Source of the DNA: Enoplolaimus lenunculus | Lineage: Eukaryota > Nematoda > Enoplea > Enoplida > Thoracostomopsidae | DNA: 64,000 nt | Assembly (NCBI GenBank): GCA_030248215.1 | Contig: JASANG010001400.1 | Coordinates: 62,001 to 126,000, forward strand | Direction of reading: 5' to 3' | Shown here: piece by piece, positions 12,101-24,100 of the stretch | Numbering within the stretch: the first letter of the stretch is position 1 | Layout: each line of letters starts with the position of its first letter | Made by a program: the position numbers and the translations under genes | The notes under the pieces: generated by a model | The model's input: the letters and a program-made list of their open reading frames with translations, nothing else | Databases searched by the model: none | What the model was told of the DNA's origin: nothing

Positions 12101-15100
12101 TTTGCATATTTCCTTATTGATAAGCCTAAATAACGGCTTTTTAAATGATTTCTCAAACTATTACGGTTACTTCAGGGCTTTTGAGTGCGAGGAATCTAAA
12201 TAAATTGTTTACAAACCTCCAAAAGCAATAAATAAATAGTTAGCTAATAGCTAATTTGCATATTTGCTTAACTGCTTACGTGTGTTCGAGCTTCGCTCAA
12301 TACATGTAGTCCCACTACGACTGGTTATTATTATTATATTTATTATTATAATTATTTTTATTATATTATCCTTCTTCCATGTACCACGCAGCTATTAATC
12401 TATTTCGTATGCATGGGCGCAGCCAGCATTTCGAAAAAAGTAGTTACATTTTCGATGAAATTTTCGAAATGTGTTCATTGTGTTGCAAGCTGAAACCATG
12501 TCCAAAAGCGAAATACAAAAGCTAAAAGGGGTGACGTTGGCATTTAACTCTCCTGACTACGACCTTGTTGTTGCTGTTTGTAGCCCGTCCACGACACGCG
12601 ATTACTGCATTTCCGATGTGGCGAGACCTAGAAGACTGCACCTTCCACGGGCTTTCCTACAAATCGATTGGTGTCATTGTAGTTGGCTTGGTAGTTGGTA
12701 CGACAGTTGAAAAAATGTTCGGTAGCATAGCCTTAACCTCCGAGGTCGGGGTAGACGTCTCGTGTGTAATGGTCTAGGGGTGATATGTACGAGTTCAGCA
12801 GTTTACTGTTCCACGTTCTGAGTTGCACCAACTTCGTTGTGGTGATTTCCGGTGCGGTTCGTCGGAGTATTTTGTTCGATGCTATCCGGTCTACCATGTC
12901 GGTGACTGCTGTTCGATACATGGACGAGCGGTCTCGGTCATAAACCGAATATTTCTGCCTACTTAAAATTGCGGTTTAATTCATACAATTAAACAAATAA
13001 ATCGCGGCCAATCTTGTTTTACTTTAAATATCAGTTAAGAATGGTGACACAAACGCAACAACTGAAAACCGTCCAAAAACTATCTCCATCTTCAATTATA
13101 ACAAACGTTGCACACTAATTTAAGCGGATTAAATGCGACCGTCAGTGCCAGACCAGCCAAATCTAGAGACTTGTCGAGACCAAGGCCACTCATCCCGGGT
13201 TCGATGTAGTAGCACTTGACTCGGTTTGAGCACTTATGCTGCGAGGGTACCGTCATTTAGAAGATGTTCACGCTCTGGCGCAGATCTGGGTCATTCTTGC
13301 TCTCGGGGGCCACGGGCGGCGAGTCAGATTGTGGCAGGGCCGATACAAAAAGAGCACTCAAATATTAATCAACGGCGGGGACTTATACAAAAATCCAAAG
13401 CGTACTTACCATTTCTCCGCCAACTGCGATACCCCTGTTTCGCGACGTTGCCGACTTTAGCGTGACGGTGTGTCCAGCAGAACTGTTTGAATACGAAGAA
13501 GAAAATGACGATGAAGATATATAATCACCGCGATGTTCATCTGCATTGGCACTTGAAGTACTACCTGTAACACTCCGCCATAATCATAAAATTCACGCTT
13601 GCAACAAAAGTGACATTAAAATTAACAATTATTAGTGGGTTAACGGTGGCAAAGGCCGTGTTTCAGAAATACTGACCCAACGTCAATGCGTAAAGTATTG
13701 TGATTGGGTTAAAGGTTAGCTGTTAACCCCTTTTGACGCTGCTTGTAAAGTGTTCATTTCATATTATGAAGGTTGCATAAACGTTCTTTCATTTTTCATT
13801 ATTGACGGAATTAGCGGTACGAAACATTCGATTTAGCATTGTAATAAACACGTGATTTTCACGCAAATTGGGAAATTTTATAAAATTTGAGGGAACGTCG
13901 GAATAGAAACGAACAACATGGCTCAAAATACACTAATACAACTAGACAATACGTACAGTTCAGCACGACTGGAAGTTAATTTTCCGATATTCTACGATAA
14001 TTTACACTAAGCACGCGAAAATCATGTATTTTACTAACTCTAAGACTCCGATTCCACCTGTTTTCGAATAAAAATGAATGAATATTCGTAAGGCATGCTT
14101 ATCATAAAGATGTTGCGGTTGACAAAAATTATTAAAATATCGGAGCCTTATGTAAACATACTGTATGGAATTTTAGTGTTCGACGCTTCTTCTTTTGCAG
14201 CCCTTTTGTCCGCTTCGGCCAGCAATAGAGCATAATTAACAAAATTTCGAGATCTGTAATCATTAAGAAAACAACATTGCTACCATAACTTGTATGCTAA
14301 ACAAAATTTCGATAAATAGTTTCAAATTACTGTATTAGAGATGTTTTAAAAATCGCTTCAAAATTTCACATTAAAAAGCAAAAACTAACAAACGTCTGAT
14401 CGTATTAGGCAAGATTCGCGGAAAACCTGTTATCAACCTCACATTACAATCAGCAGTGCCTAAGGTTATCGCGACAAAATCCGGAAGTGTTTTTAGTAAT
14501 CTTCCAATATTGTTATTTCCGCAAAAACAACGATAATCAATAGTTAATACTAGGGATGTGCCGATATCAAAATTTTTACGAATGCCGATTCTTATTTAGA
14601 AATTTTGCCGGTGTCGAACCGATAACATTACATCATTATATGAAGACTTAAACCCTGATCATAATAAATGATTATAATTTTAGACGAACGGTTCATTTCA
14701 ATTAATTTTTTCAAACACAAAGATAAGAAAAATATCAGGTTTCCTGACCAGACACACTAATATGCACATAGAAATCAAATTGATAGCATTCAAACTGACT
14801 GCTATGTGCAAAAAGTATCGGCAAAGAATCAGCAATTTTTTGCAGTGCCGATGCCGACTCGCGAAAACTGCCGATTATTACCGATGCCGATTAATCGAGA
14901 AACCCAACCAATGCTGGCATTTCGCTAGCCCTATCTCGAACGGAAGGGCTAAATATACACTAACTTTTGTTTCTTGTTTTTCCGTTTTGTAGGTACAACT
15001 TCAAACCAGGGTGAATTTTTGAGCGAGGTCGGCTGAACGTGTTGGGATTTGCCGAGTAGGAGACGGGCTGGGAGGGCCTCCAACCCTTCCAGCAACTAAA

Positions 15101-18100
15101 CACCCAACAACGGCTTACCTATTTGTTCGGCGCAGCTGAGATCCTGGCGATGTTTTCGACTGTTGTTTCGATCGATTTGCAGTAGGAGGTGTGACATGAT
15201 TAGTCGGTTGGCCACTAGCAGTACCAGATGGTCCGGAACCAATAATAGCCAATGAAGAATTAACTGGTGCAGTATTTGCAGATGCGGACGACGATCTGCT
15301 ACTGCTAGCAGGAGATATACTGCGACTATCACGACGTCGTTTTATACCAGATTTTGCCAACTTCGAGTCTTCCGTATTTTGCTCTACCTCATCGCTTGTG
15401 TCGTCCTCACAAGGGCCTTTACATGTCGCCAATTTTAATTTATCAGCTGTCGGAACGTTATGCTCACATTGCTCCTGATTTCGGTCGGCCTCTAAGTCAC
15501 AAGATTTTAAATTGTCGAACTGTGTAGTAGTAACTGAATCTTGTTTGCTGTTTTCGTAGCGGTCGTTATCACCGTCCGTTTTCACATTGTCGTGTTTTAC
15601 GTTTGCGTTTTTGTCTAATCCACCTAATTTAGCAATCATCTTTCCCAAAACACCACTGGCATCGTTGGTCGCAAAGGAGCCCACGCCTAGACAAGAGCCA
15701 GCTTCATAGCAGTGCGTATCCTCAAGCTCCTGTTTTACTTCCATCAAGACAGGCTGATCACTCTGTTTGCTGTAATTGAGATCTAGAGGTGCAGCCGCTT
15801 GAGGGCACATTCCGCTGCCCGTCATTTCTGGACTATCTAAAATAAAAAACAGTTCAATTACTAAAAACGTTATCCGCTTCAATTCAATACAAACCAACAT
15901 GAAGTCCAGAAACGATTCAACTTTCATAATCACATCAACTGCACCCACAGCAAAATTTTCATGAAGACATCTGCAGTACTGCATAACTTAGAATTAAATA
16001 TGATAAATCCGATGCAAACTGATTATTACACTATATTCATAATGCTAGTTCAAAAGTACAATCCTTTCACACTGATAATTCAGGCCAACCTTCTGAACCG
16101 CAACGCTCAAATAGGTCATTTTCAGCATCATGCATTTCATTGCCGTACAGCTGCTCTGCGTGCTTTTTTGGCGCGGTGCCATTCGATTCTGCTGAAGAAC
16201 ACTGCATTCGTAACGATGCACTAATGCGTTCAAGAGTTGTCATATCATCGTCAGTTGTGAATGGCGCATCGCGTACTATTTCACCCGTTTTGTTGCCATT
16301 GCTACAATTTTCACTCATAGTAGTGTCAGTTAAAGTTGTTGTATCAGCATCAACCAATGGCGCTTTCTTAACGTACTCTGACGACAATTCTGAAAACAAA
16401 ACAAACAATAAAATACACAAATTTGATCTTTCGAATAGCTGCCAAAATGACAATGTTGTAAAAATGCTCAAATGATTAATTACCACGAGCGCGTTCGATC
16501 ACTAGAGCGGCACATATTTAGAATTCGGCATTACCACCAACCTGTAAACCGATATGACTTAAAACGGTGATAAATAGTTTGCTTAACTACAGCTGACAAA
16601 TAATAGATGCGAATAACACCAAAACCTCTAGTTTAAATTTGTTGATAAAACTTTTACACCAAGCAATCGTCCTGTGTGCAACCAGAATTACAATTTACCG
16701 GAACCGGGAAATGAAACATACAAGCGCCGAAAAATTCATTTTAATTTTCTTTTTCTGCAATATTATTGCTGAAATAACCCTAAGTGGGAAATAGGTATTC
16801 ACTTTATTTGCTGTGTTTTAGATTTTCATAATCCACGGAAATGCAATCTGCCTTGGATGGTTTATTTTCGGTGATTGTTAAGGTTTAGATACTTTACGAA
16901 TGAATCCACTTAATTTTTACCGTCATTTTTAGTAAAATATCTTAATTTCCACCGACCAAAATTTAATACCGGAATTAGTAATTCCGGCAAAAATTTACCG
17001 GAACCGGAAGGTCAAGGATTTCATTATTATACCTTGACAATAGCCTAAAATAAACCTTGAAGGGTAGATTTCGACTCCGTGGATTATGAAAACCTAAAAT
17101 ACAGCAGATAAAGTGAATACCGATCTGCGACTAGGGTTATTTCACCAATAATATTGCCGAAAAAATTAAAATGAATTTTTTGGTGGCATGTATTTTTATT
17201 TTCCGGTTCCACTTCCAGTAATTTTTTTCAAATTCCGGTTCCGGTAAATTGTAATTCCGGTTGTACCCTGCCTAACAGAGTTGCATGGAATATGTAAATC
17301 TTATTTTCCCTGTCGCGGAAGCGTATGTCCCTGTTAAATTCCTTGTTTCTCGGTTATAGTATGGTGAAAACTGCGGTGTAATTCAAGTAAAACCTCTGTA
17401 CAAACGGCTACATGAAAAAGTTTAGTTTTAATCTTCCACAAACGTGCGCTCAGACTCAGACAACAGGGAACCGAAAGCTGTGTTGTTTAACGCTAAAACA
17501 AACATAGGTGCAAGTGATGTGCAATTCAAAACAAAAGAAAGCATAACATGACCATTTTCAACTTTTGATCGCTCCAAAGTGACCACACATTTTCCCTGTT
17601 GGAATAGTGCCTATTTTATATGTAACTGTTTCAACTTGTCTAGTGCATATCTTCCTTGTTATCTCTGTGCGCGGAACCCTTTCCGAAGCGCAAATATGAA
17701 AGAAAGTGTGGAAGATCCCATACCAGCATTTATCAACTTTGCGCTTGACATTTCTTCGAGTTCTTGATCAAGAGATACAGAAGCCGCATTTGTGGGAGTA
17801 AATATGCCATCGAGACAATTTTCTTGCTTTGTCGCGTCGCTTACTGTTGAACTGAACACAGGAGAAGGCATAACATGAGACGAGGCTGAAATAAATATTA
17901 TAGTTTATTCGCAGTCACAGCGTTTTATGTTTTACCCTCGTGGGTTAAAAGGCGGATTTAAAGGCAGATATCCGTGTCCGTGCGACGGAAATCTCACGAA
18001 CAGGTGAAAAATTTTGACACGGCTATATTCTGAATTATCAACCTCGTAATTAGAGTCTTAAAATTCTAAGCCGTTATCAGCTATAGGCTAATTTGAGAAA

Positions 18101-21100
18101 TTGCTTAAGCCTAAATTAGGACCATTTACAACATTTCATTAATATTATTAGTTCGACAAGCGTACCAAACGTTGATACGCTGTTGGCTTTAGGGTTTTCA
18201 CGCATGAGGAATATGCATATAGCGTTTACAGATGAGAGCGCTTGGTTGGCTACACGCTAATAGCATATTATTTACGCCGACTACTGCATGCATTTGAGTG
18301 CATATCATTTTTCTAAGTATTGGTTTTGTCGGTGTACAATACTATCTTCCGCAGGATTTTTGGATATGAGATTATTGTCAGTAAGTGGGCGCGACCTTCG
18401 CACAATGCGTATAGTCCCACTACGACTGGCATACTATTATATTTGGAAAAATACTTACATCCTATACTCAAAAACGATGCTAGGGTAAGTAGATAAAATA
18501 GATAAAACTAGGCAAAGTTAATAGATCAAAGAACACCAATCGTTTACAATCAAAGAACTAACCATCAACAAGAAACACACATTGTAAAAGCACTAGAAAT
18601 ACCAGACCGAAAAATGCTAAACTCCTGATACGCAGTTTGGATAAATTGATAAATAAAAAATTATAAGATGTCTAAACGGCACGCTGACTACCGGCACTTT
18701 ATGTAAACATGTATACATCAACAAATCTTAAAATCCAAACTTCAGAAATCTTCGCACAAATAAATTCAACTTACTCAGTTGTTCCGGATGTTTTGTTGTT
18801 CCGTTGCGTTCGCTTTCAGTCGAGATCACAGATTCGATTGCCGTGTTTTCTGGTGTTAATTCCGCCGGAACCGTGTTTACAGACAAAGGGTCATCATTGA
18901 AATTACCGTGACTACTATCAGCTGTTGTACTGTTGGGAAGGCAAGCGTTGCCGGAGCGCTGACATTTTAGCGGAGGCCGGTCCGCAGATGACAATGCGTA
19001 ATTGTCTTTGTTCTTATGCTCGTCGTCGCCAAATTCTGCAGATTGCTGCCGCTTTATTGAAGATAACGAGAGCGTCAGCTTGAGTGCTGGAACTTTAGCT
19101 TGCACAGCCGCCAAAGACATTCCTTCATTCGAGTTATTTTCTGAGCATTCAATTGAAGCAGACGCGTCACTTGTACCATTGACGCGACCCGTTGGACGCT
19201 TGTATAGTATAGGCACAGTGGATCCAGACGGTTCAGAGGCAACGTGGTTATCTCCCTCGATGTGCTAAAAACGTTATTATCATTACGTAAAACTCCTTAT
19301 TTGATTACTGTAAACAATGATTTATAGAATTGTACGATAAACTTATTTCCAGCAGCTACCAATCATTTTGAGGACAAATCTTGGGGATTTTGCAAACAAA
19401 AAGTATAATTTGCATACAAAGAGCAAATATTTCTTGCCCAACAAAAATGCCGAGTAGTTCCATCGTACAACTTCTCTGCAAAAAGTGATAATATTCACCG
19501 GTTCTGTTTTACCCTCAGATCTTTTAAAAAACGGTCAAACAACTTGTTCGTTTCAGTAGTGCATCTCGCATGTGTATTAAATGTAACCTTATTTTTACGG
19601 AGATTCTACGTTTTTGAAGTCACGATGACAACACTCACGTTTTTCTAAACGAGACTATAAAAATTTACTCTATGCAGTCACAGAATAAGCACGGGGGTCT
19701 GAACATTATGTATTTTAAAAAGCCACAAAATTTACCCGCCGTCCACCAGAGGCCGACCTTTTCGCTTAGAACGCAGAATGTTATTTGGAAAACTTAAATT
19801 TTTGTAAAAATGCACCCTAAAAGTATTTTTTGTTCAGAAATAGTATATTTCGCAGAATAAAATGCCCAATTGCCCACATACCAAGAATGAAAGACAAACC
19901 CTGGTAACCACGAAACGCAAATAATTCCACTAAAATATAAAGTTATCTCAACCATAAAATATGAAATATTTTGGTAAAAACAAGCTCGTTGTGCTAACAC
20001 TGTTTGACATATGTTAATTCTTTAAACAATGTAACTGAACCGTCTAAACAATTTAGTACAAGTTATCAGATTACAATCAATTATAAAAAGGACTACCGCA
20101 ATTCAGAATATAAATCAAAATCAAACGATCATTTTTTGCACACTCATTACTAAACCTTCTTCAACATTATCAAACCAAGTATACCATGCTACTCATATGT
20201 ACGCTACCAACTGCGTACCTACCCAGCCACAACTTTAGCAAAATCAACTTGCTTTGACAAAATTTATCTTCCACACAATTCTCGCTTACCGCCAACTCAA
20301 TAGCGTATTCTTCACGGATCGTGGTGATCGTTGAGGCTCCCGTCTCGCCGGAACCAGCAAGACCCGCTGTCTGTTCATTCTTCGACGCCTCACAATCGCC
20401 ATTTCCACTGATAGTCCCGTCAGGAGATAACGTTGTGAAATTTTCATCCTCGTAATCGTCAAATGCACCAATCAACGGTACTCGCACAACATCGTTTGTT
20501 CCCAGCGAACACATAGCAAATTCTGCCGGTCCACAGCATCCACTTTGTGAAGTTGGTGTTTGATCGCCGGGAGTTGGCGGTGCCGCCGGACGACGCAACG
20601 GAGACCGGTATTTGGAAGGTCGTGCTGAACAAATGACAGTAAGTTTTATACCAAATTAACAGCAAAATAACACACGTGTCATTCTACATACTAATACATA
20701 TATATCTACATCATGCGCGCGTAGTTTCCGCCTCGAAACACCGCATTCTTGTTCAGCTCTTCAAGACGTATAGAGAGTAATTGAAGATTATATTTAAAAT
20801 TTGGCTCAATACAACATATTAACGTGTGCTTAAGTGCCGGAGTTTTAGGCCACCCGGGGCATTGCTAACATAAGGAAACGACAGACACATTTCAATTTCG
20901 TCAAAATTTGACAGCTCGCAACCGTATTCAGCATCGAAAAATCTGAAACCAGCAGTTTGGTAAAAGCATTATTCAATCTACGCAGTAACAGAAATTTCTA
21001 TACCCACGGTTAATACACCATCTGCTAGTTTTGTATATATGTTAAACGACTATAACAGATGTTATCATTATTATTTTGTTAAAATTTTTGAAAACTCAAA

Positions 21101-24100
21101 GTCCAGAATTAAAAAAGTCGCAAGTGTTCGAATACCAAGTTTGGTGAATTATGGGGTAGCAGGGTGGCAACAACATTTCGGATTCGAATTCGGCAAAAAA
21201 TAGCGGTTCGGATTCGGTTGTTAAAATCGTAATCCAACAATGATCGGTAATATGCTGACATTTTTAAACAATGAATATTATAAATAACTTGAATATTTTT
21301 GTTTTAGGTCGTAAATCCAAGAACTGGGGTCAGGAACAAAATAATTGCAGTTTGCGCAAAAAGTAGTTTTGCTGAAATAATAAATGTTATTAGTCGTGCA
21401 GGTCGCTAATCTGTGAATATATGTCCGCATCAAGTTAAAGTTATGTGGCTGGCACTGCGTTGGTATTCTGACACAAATTATCGATATATAGAAAATTTGT
21501 AAAATGCAAGGTTAGGATTCGAATTCGGCAAATTAGCAAAGGCTTCGGATTCGCTCAAATCGTGGTTTCGGTATCCAATCATATATGAGAAAAAGTTAAG
21601 GTAGTTCCTTATAGTTAAAAAAACCCGGTTCTGTGCTTGAATGGATAGACACCTTCAGCTTATTAAATGAGCGATCAAAATTAACGAATTTTATGGTGCT
21701 GATTTATATGCCAGCCGAACTGCGCAAAATACCAGGAAAATTTGCTAATGGACGACAGTTTCCACGAAAGAATTAATCTTATTCGCAAATGTCTGTATGT
21801 CATAAACATACCATCTCCGCTAACAGTTTCACTGTACGCACCTCCGTCATCATCACCAAACAATATAGGACAATGCTGTAAATATTCCGACCGGAATTCA
21901 GTGTTCGGCGGTGCATATGAAAATTGAATTACAGGCGGCAGCAATCCACTAGATGATGTAGATTTAACAAGGGTGTTTTGATGACGCCTCCGTTTCAAAA
22001 ATTCGATATGTAAATGCAGTTCGCGAATTGATGCATCATAATATTTGATTTTTCGATGATTGCGTACTGGAACAGGGGGTTGTGCTGACAACAACACAAC
22101 CTGACTCATTGGAAGCCATGCTCTAAAAATAACTGCATAACAGCAAGGACGACGGTTACAGGGGAGGGACGTCCTGTGTAGTCACCCACCCGAAAACAAT
22201 CGATTTATACTTGAACAATCATTTTTGGCACTATAAACACATTTTAAAGAATGCAAAACTGCAACAAAGTGTACTAATTAAACCATTACCTGTCATGGGG
22301 GCCAAAAAACCTGACATCGACTGTATTCTTATTCACCCGTAACGCCTAGAAACAGATCAAACAAATCAATATAACTAAATTTGGGCGCACAATATGCCCT
22401 GAGAACACATTCGCCATGCATAACGTATATATGGCATATCAATTCCTATCAACAGTGAAACACACACAACGACGTATAATCTATCTATATATTAAACCTA
22501 AAATGCCCCACATACGTATTTTGGGCAACTTTGCAGCATTAATTTGTTTACATTATTTCTAAGAGCAGACACAAAATATACGTAATGATTCAAAATACAA
22601 ATTCTACGTTGAAACTAAAGAAACGTACTTTAGCCGGCCAATACGGGAAACCTTTCAAACGCCCCCAAACAAGGCAGTGAGGGTATGTCTAAAAATTAGC
22701 AAGTTTTGCAATAATTTATCTATTTCTTTAAAAATAACCGAGCAACCAAAAACAAATACATTGGCCTCGCCATGCATAAAGATTTATAACTAAATTTTAG
22801 TTGATGCTGAAACCTAGGCCGCTTCAATACATTTTGGTTAGAAAAAAGAATAAATTTGAAAAACAAAACTTTGAGTCACATAAAGCAAGAATTCATCAAT
22901 CGCAAACTACGCTCAATACATTGTTCTAAGGGTCAACATTTGAAATAACTTTTAATTTACATCAAACTAAAACGAGCAATAACACATATCAATTAAATTG
23001 CAAAATTTACACATGGTTCGGCGAACCAGTTTTCTTGGCGAATACTCGAGTTGTAGTAACAGTCAGGGCATATTTCCACTTCGGACATCTCGTGCTTGCA
23101 TATTTTTAGAATTGTTTTTGCGTGAGAAGTAATATTGCTTGCAGCTATAACTAATCGTCATCCGCAATCACACAAAGAAAGCAGTTTATTTAAGTTTAAT
23201 TACGCTAAAATAAAGAAACTTTAAAAATTTTCGACAAGATTCTCTTCACAGCTAACAAAAGTAAATCATGCATATATCAATTGAAATACGTGAATACAGA
23301 ACAATTAAAAAACTAAACAGAAAACATCAATACTTACGACCGTTGTAAACAACAGAATTGTGAAAAATCCACTCGCAATCTTTATGGAACGCCTCCGTTG
23401 ACTTGTACACCCGAGACTTAATTTTCTACAAAATGAATTCTTTTGCGAAAACATCAATAACGTCAGAGCCCAAAAAGGCTACACTTATTAGACTTACAAG
23501 TGTTTCAGGCTGCGTTGCATTTACGCAACCTTTGCGGACGTTACAAATGCAAAAGTGATATTTTAATTAGACCGAATAGCAAAAATATGCGGTTACAATA
23601 CATCACAAGGAGAAACAAAATCCAATTAAGACTAATTAGGAAACATACGACATACAAGCAGTCCTATGCAATGCAACAAGATATATGTACTTTTTCAACA
23701 CGGCTTAAATCCATTGGATGAAACACCAGATCATAGTAGTCAGGATAAACGTTGCGGTTGACGGGAGCTTGAAACATCCCAGACTGTAAAAGAACACACT
23801 GCAACTATAGCTGACCTAAGCTCAGTATAGAAACAATTAAGCATCTTTACTACATATTTACTTTCTGCCCCGTTTTTGTTCAATTTCTAGGTCCGTTTCA
23901 AAAGATTTTGTAAATAAATTTTCGGTTATGAAATTTACGTTAGTTGTATATCCATTATTAAAATTCAGTCTGAATCAATTAAAAGTATCAGTATGTTCCT
24001 TGATAAAAGATAATGCACTTTGTGTGGTTCGTCTACGCTATACATGCTTCCGAATTAATAATACTAATAAAACAACCATACAAAAACCTACATCACTGTG

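Noticed and set aside
11288-12324. CRISPR-like or simple satellite array
   Set aside because: The ~150-bp units diverge throughout without conserved repeat/unique spacer structure, and the same block occurs inserted in other elements in an animal genome.
15961-16475. Plus-strand frames opposite ZMYND8-like exon 14
   Set aside because: They are antisense shadows of an exon whose minus-strand frame and splice phases are fully consistent.
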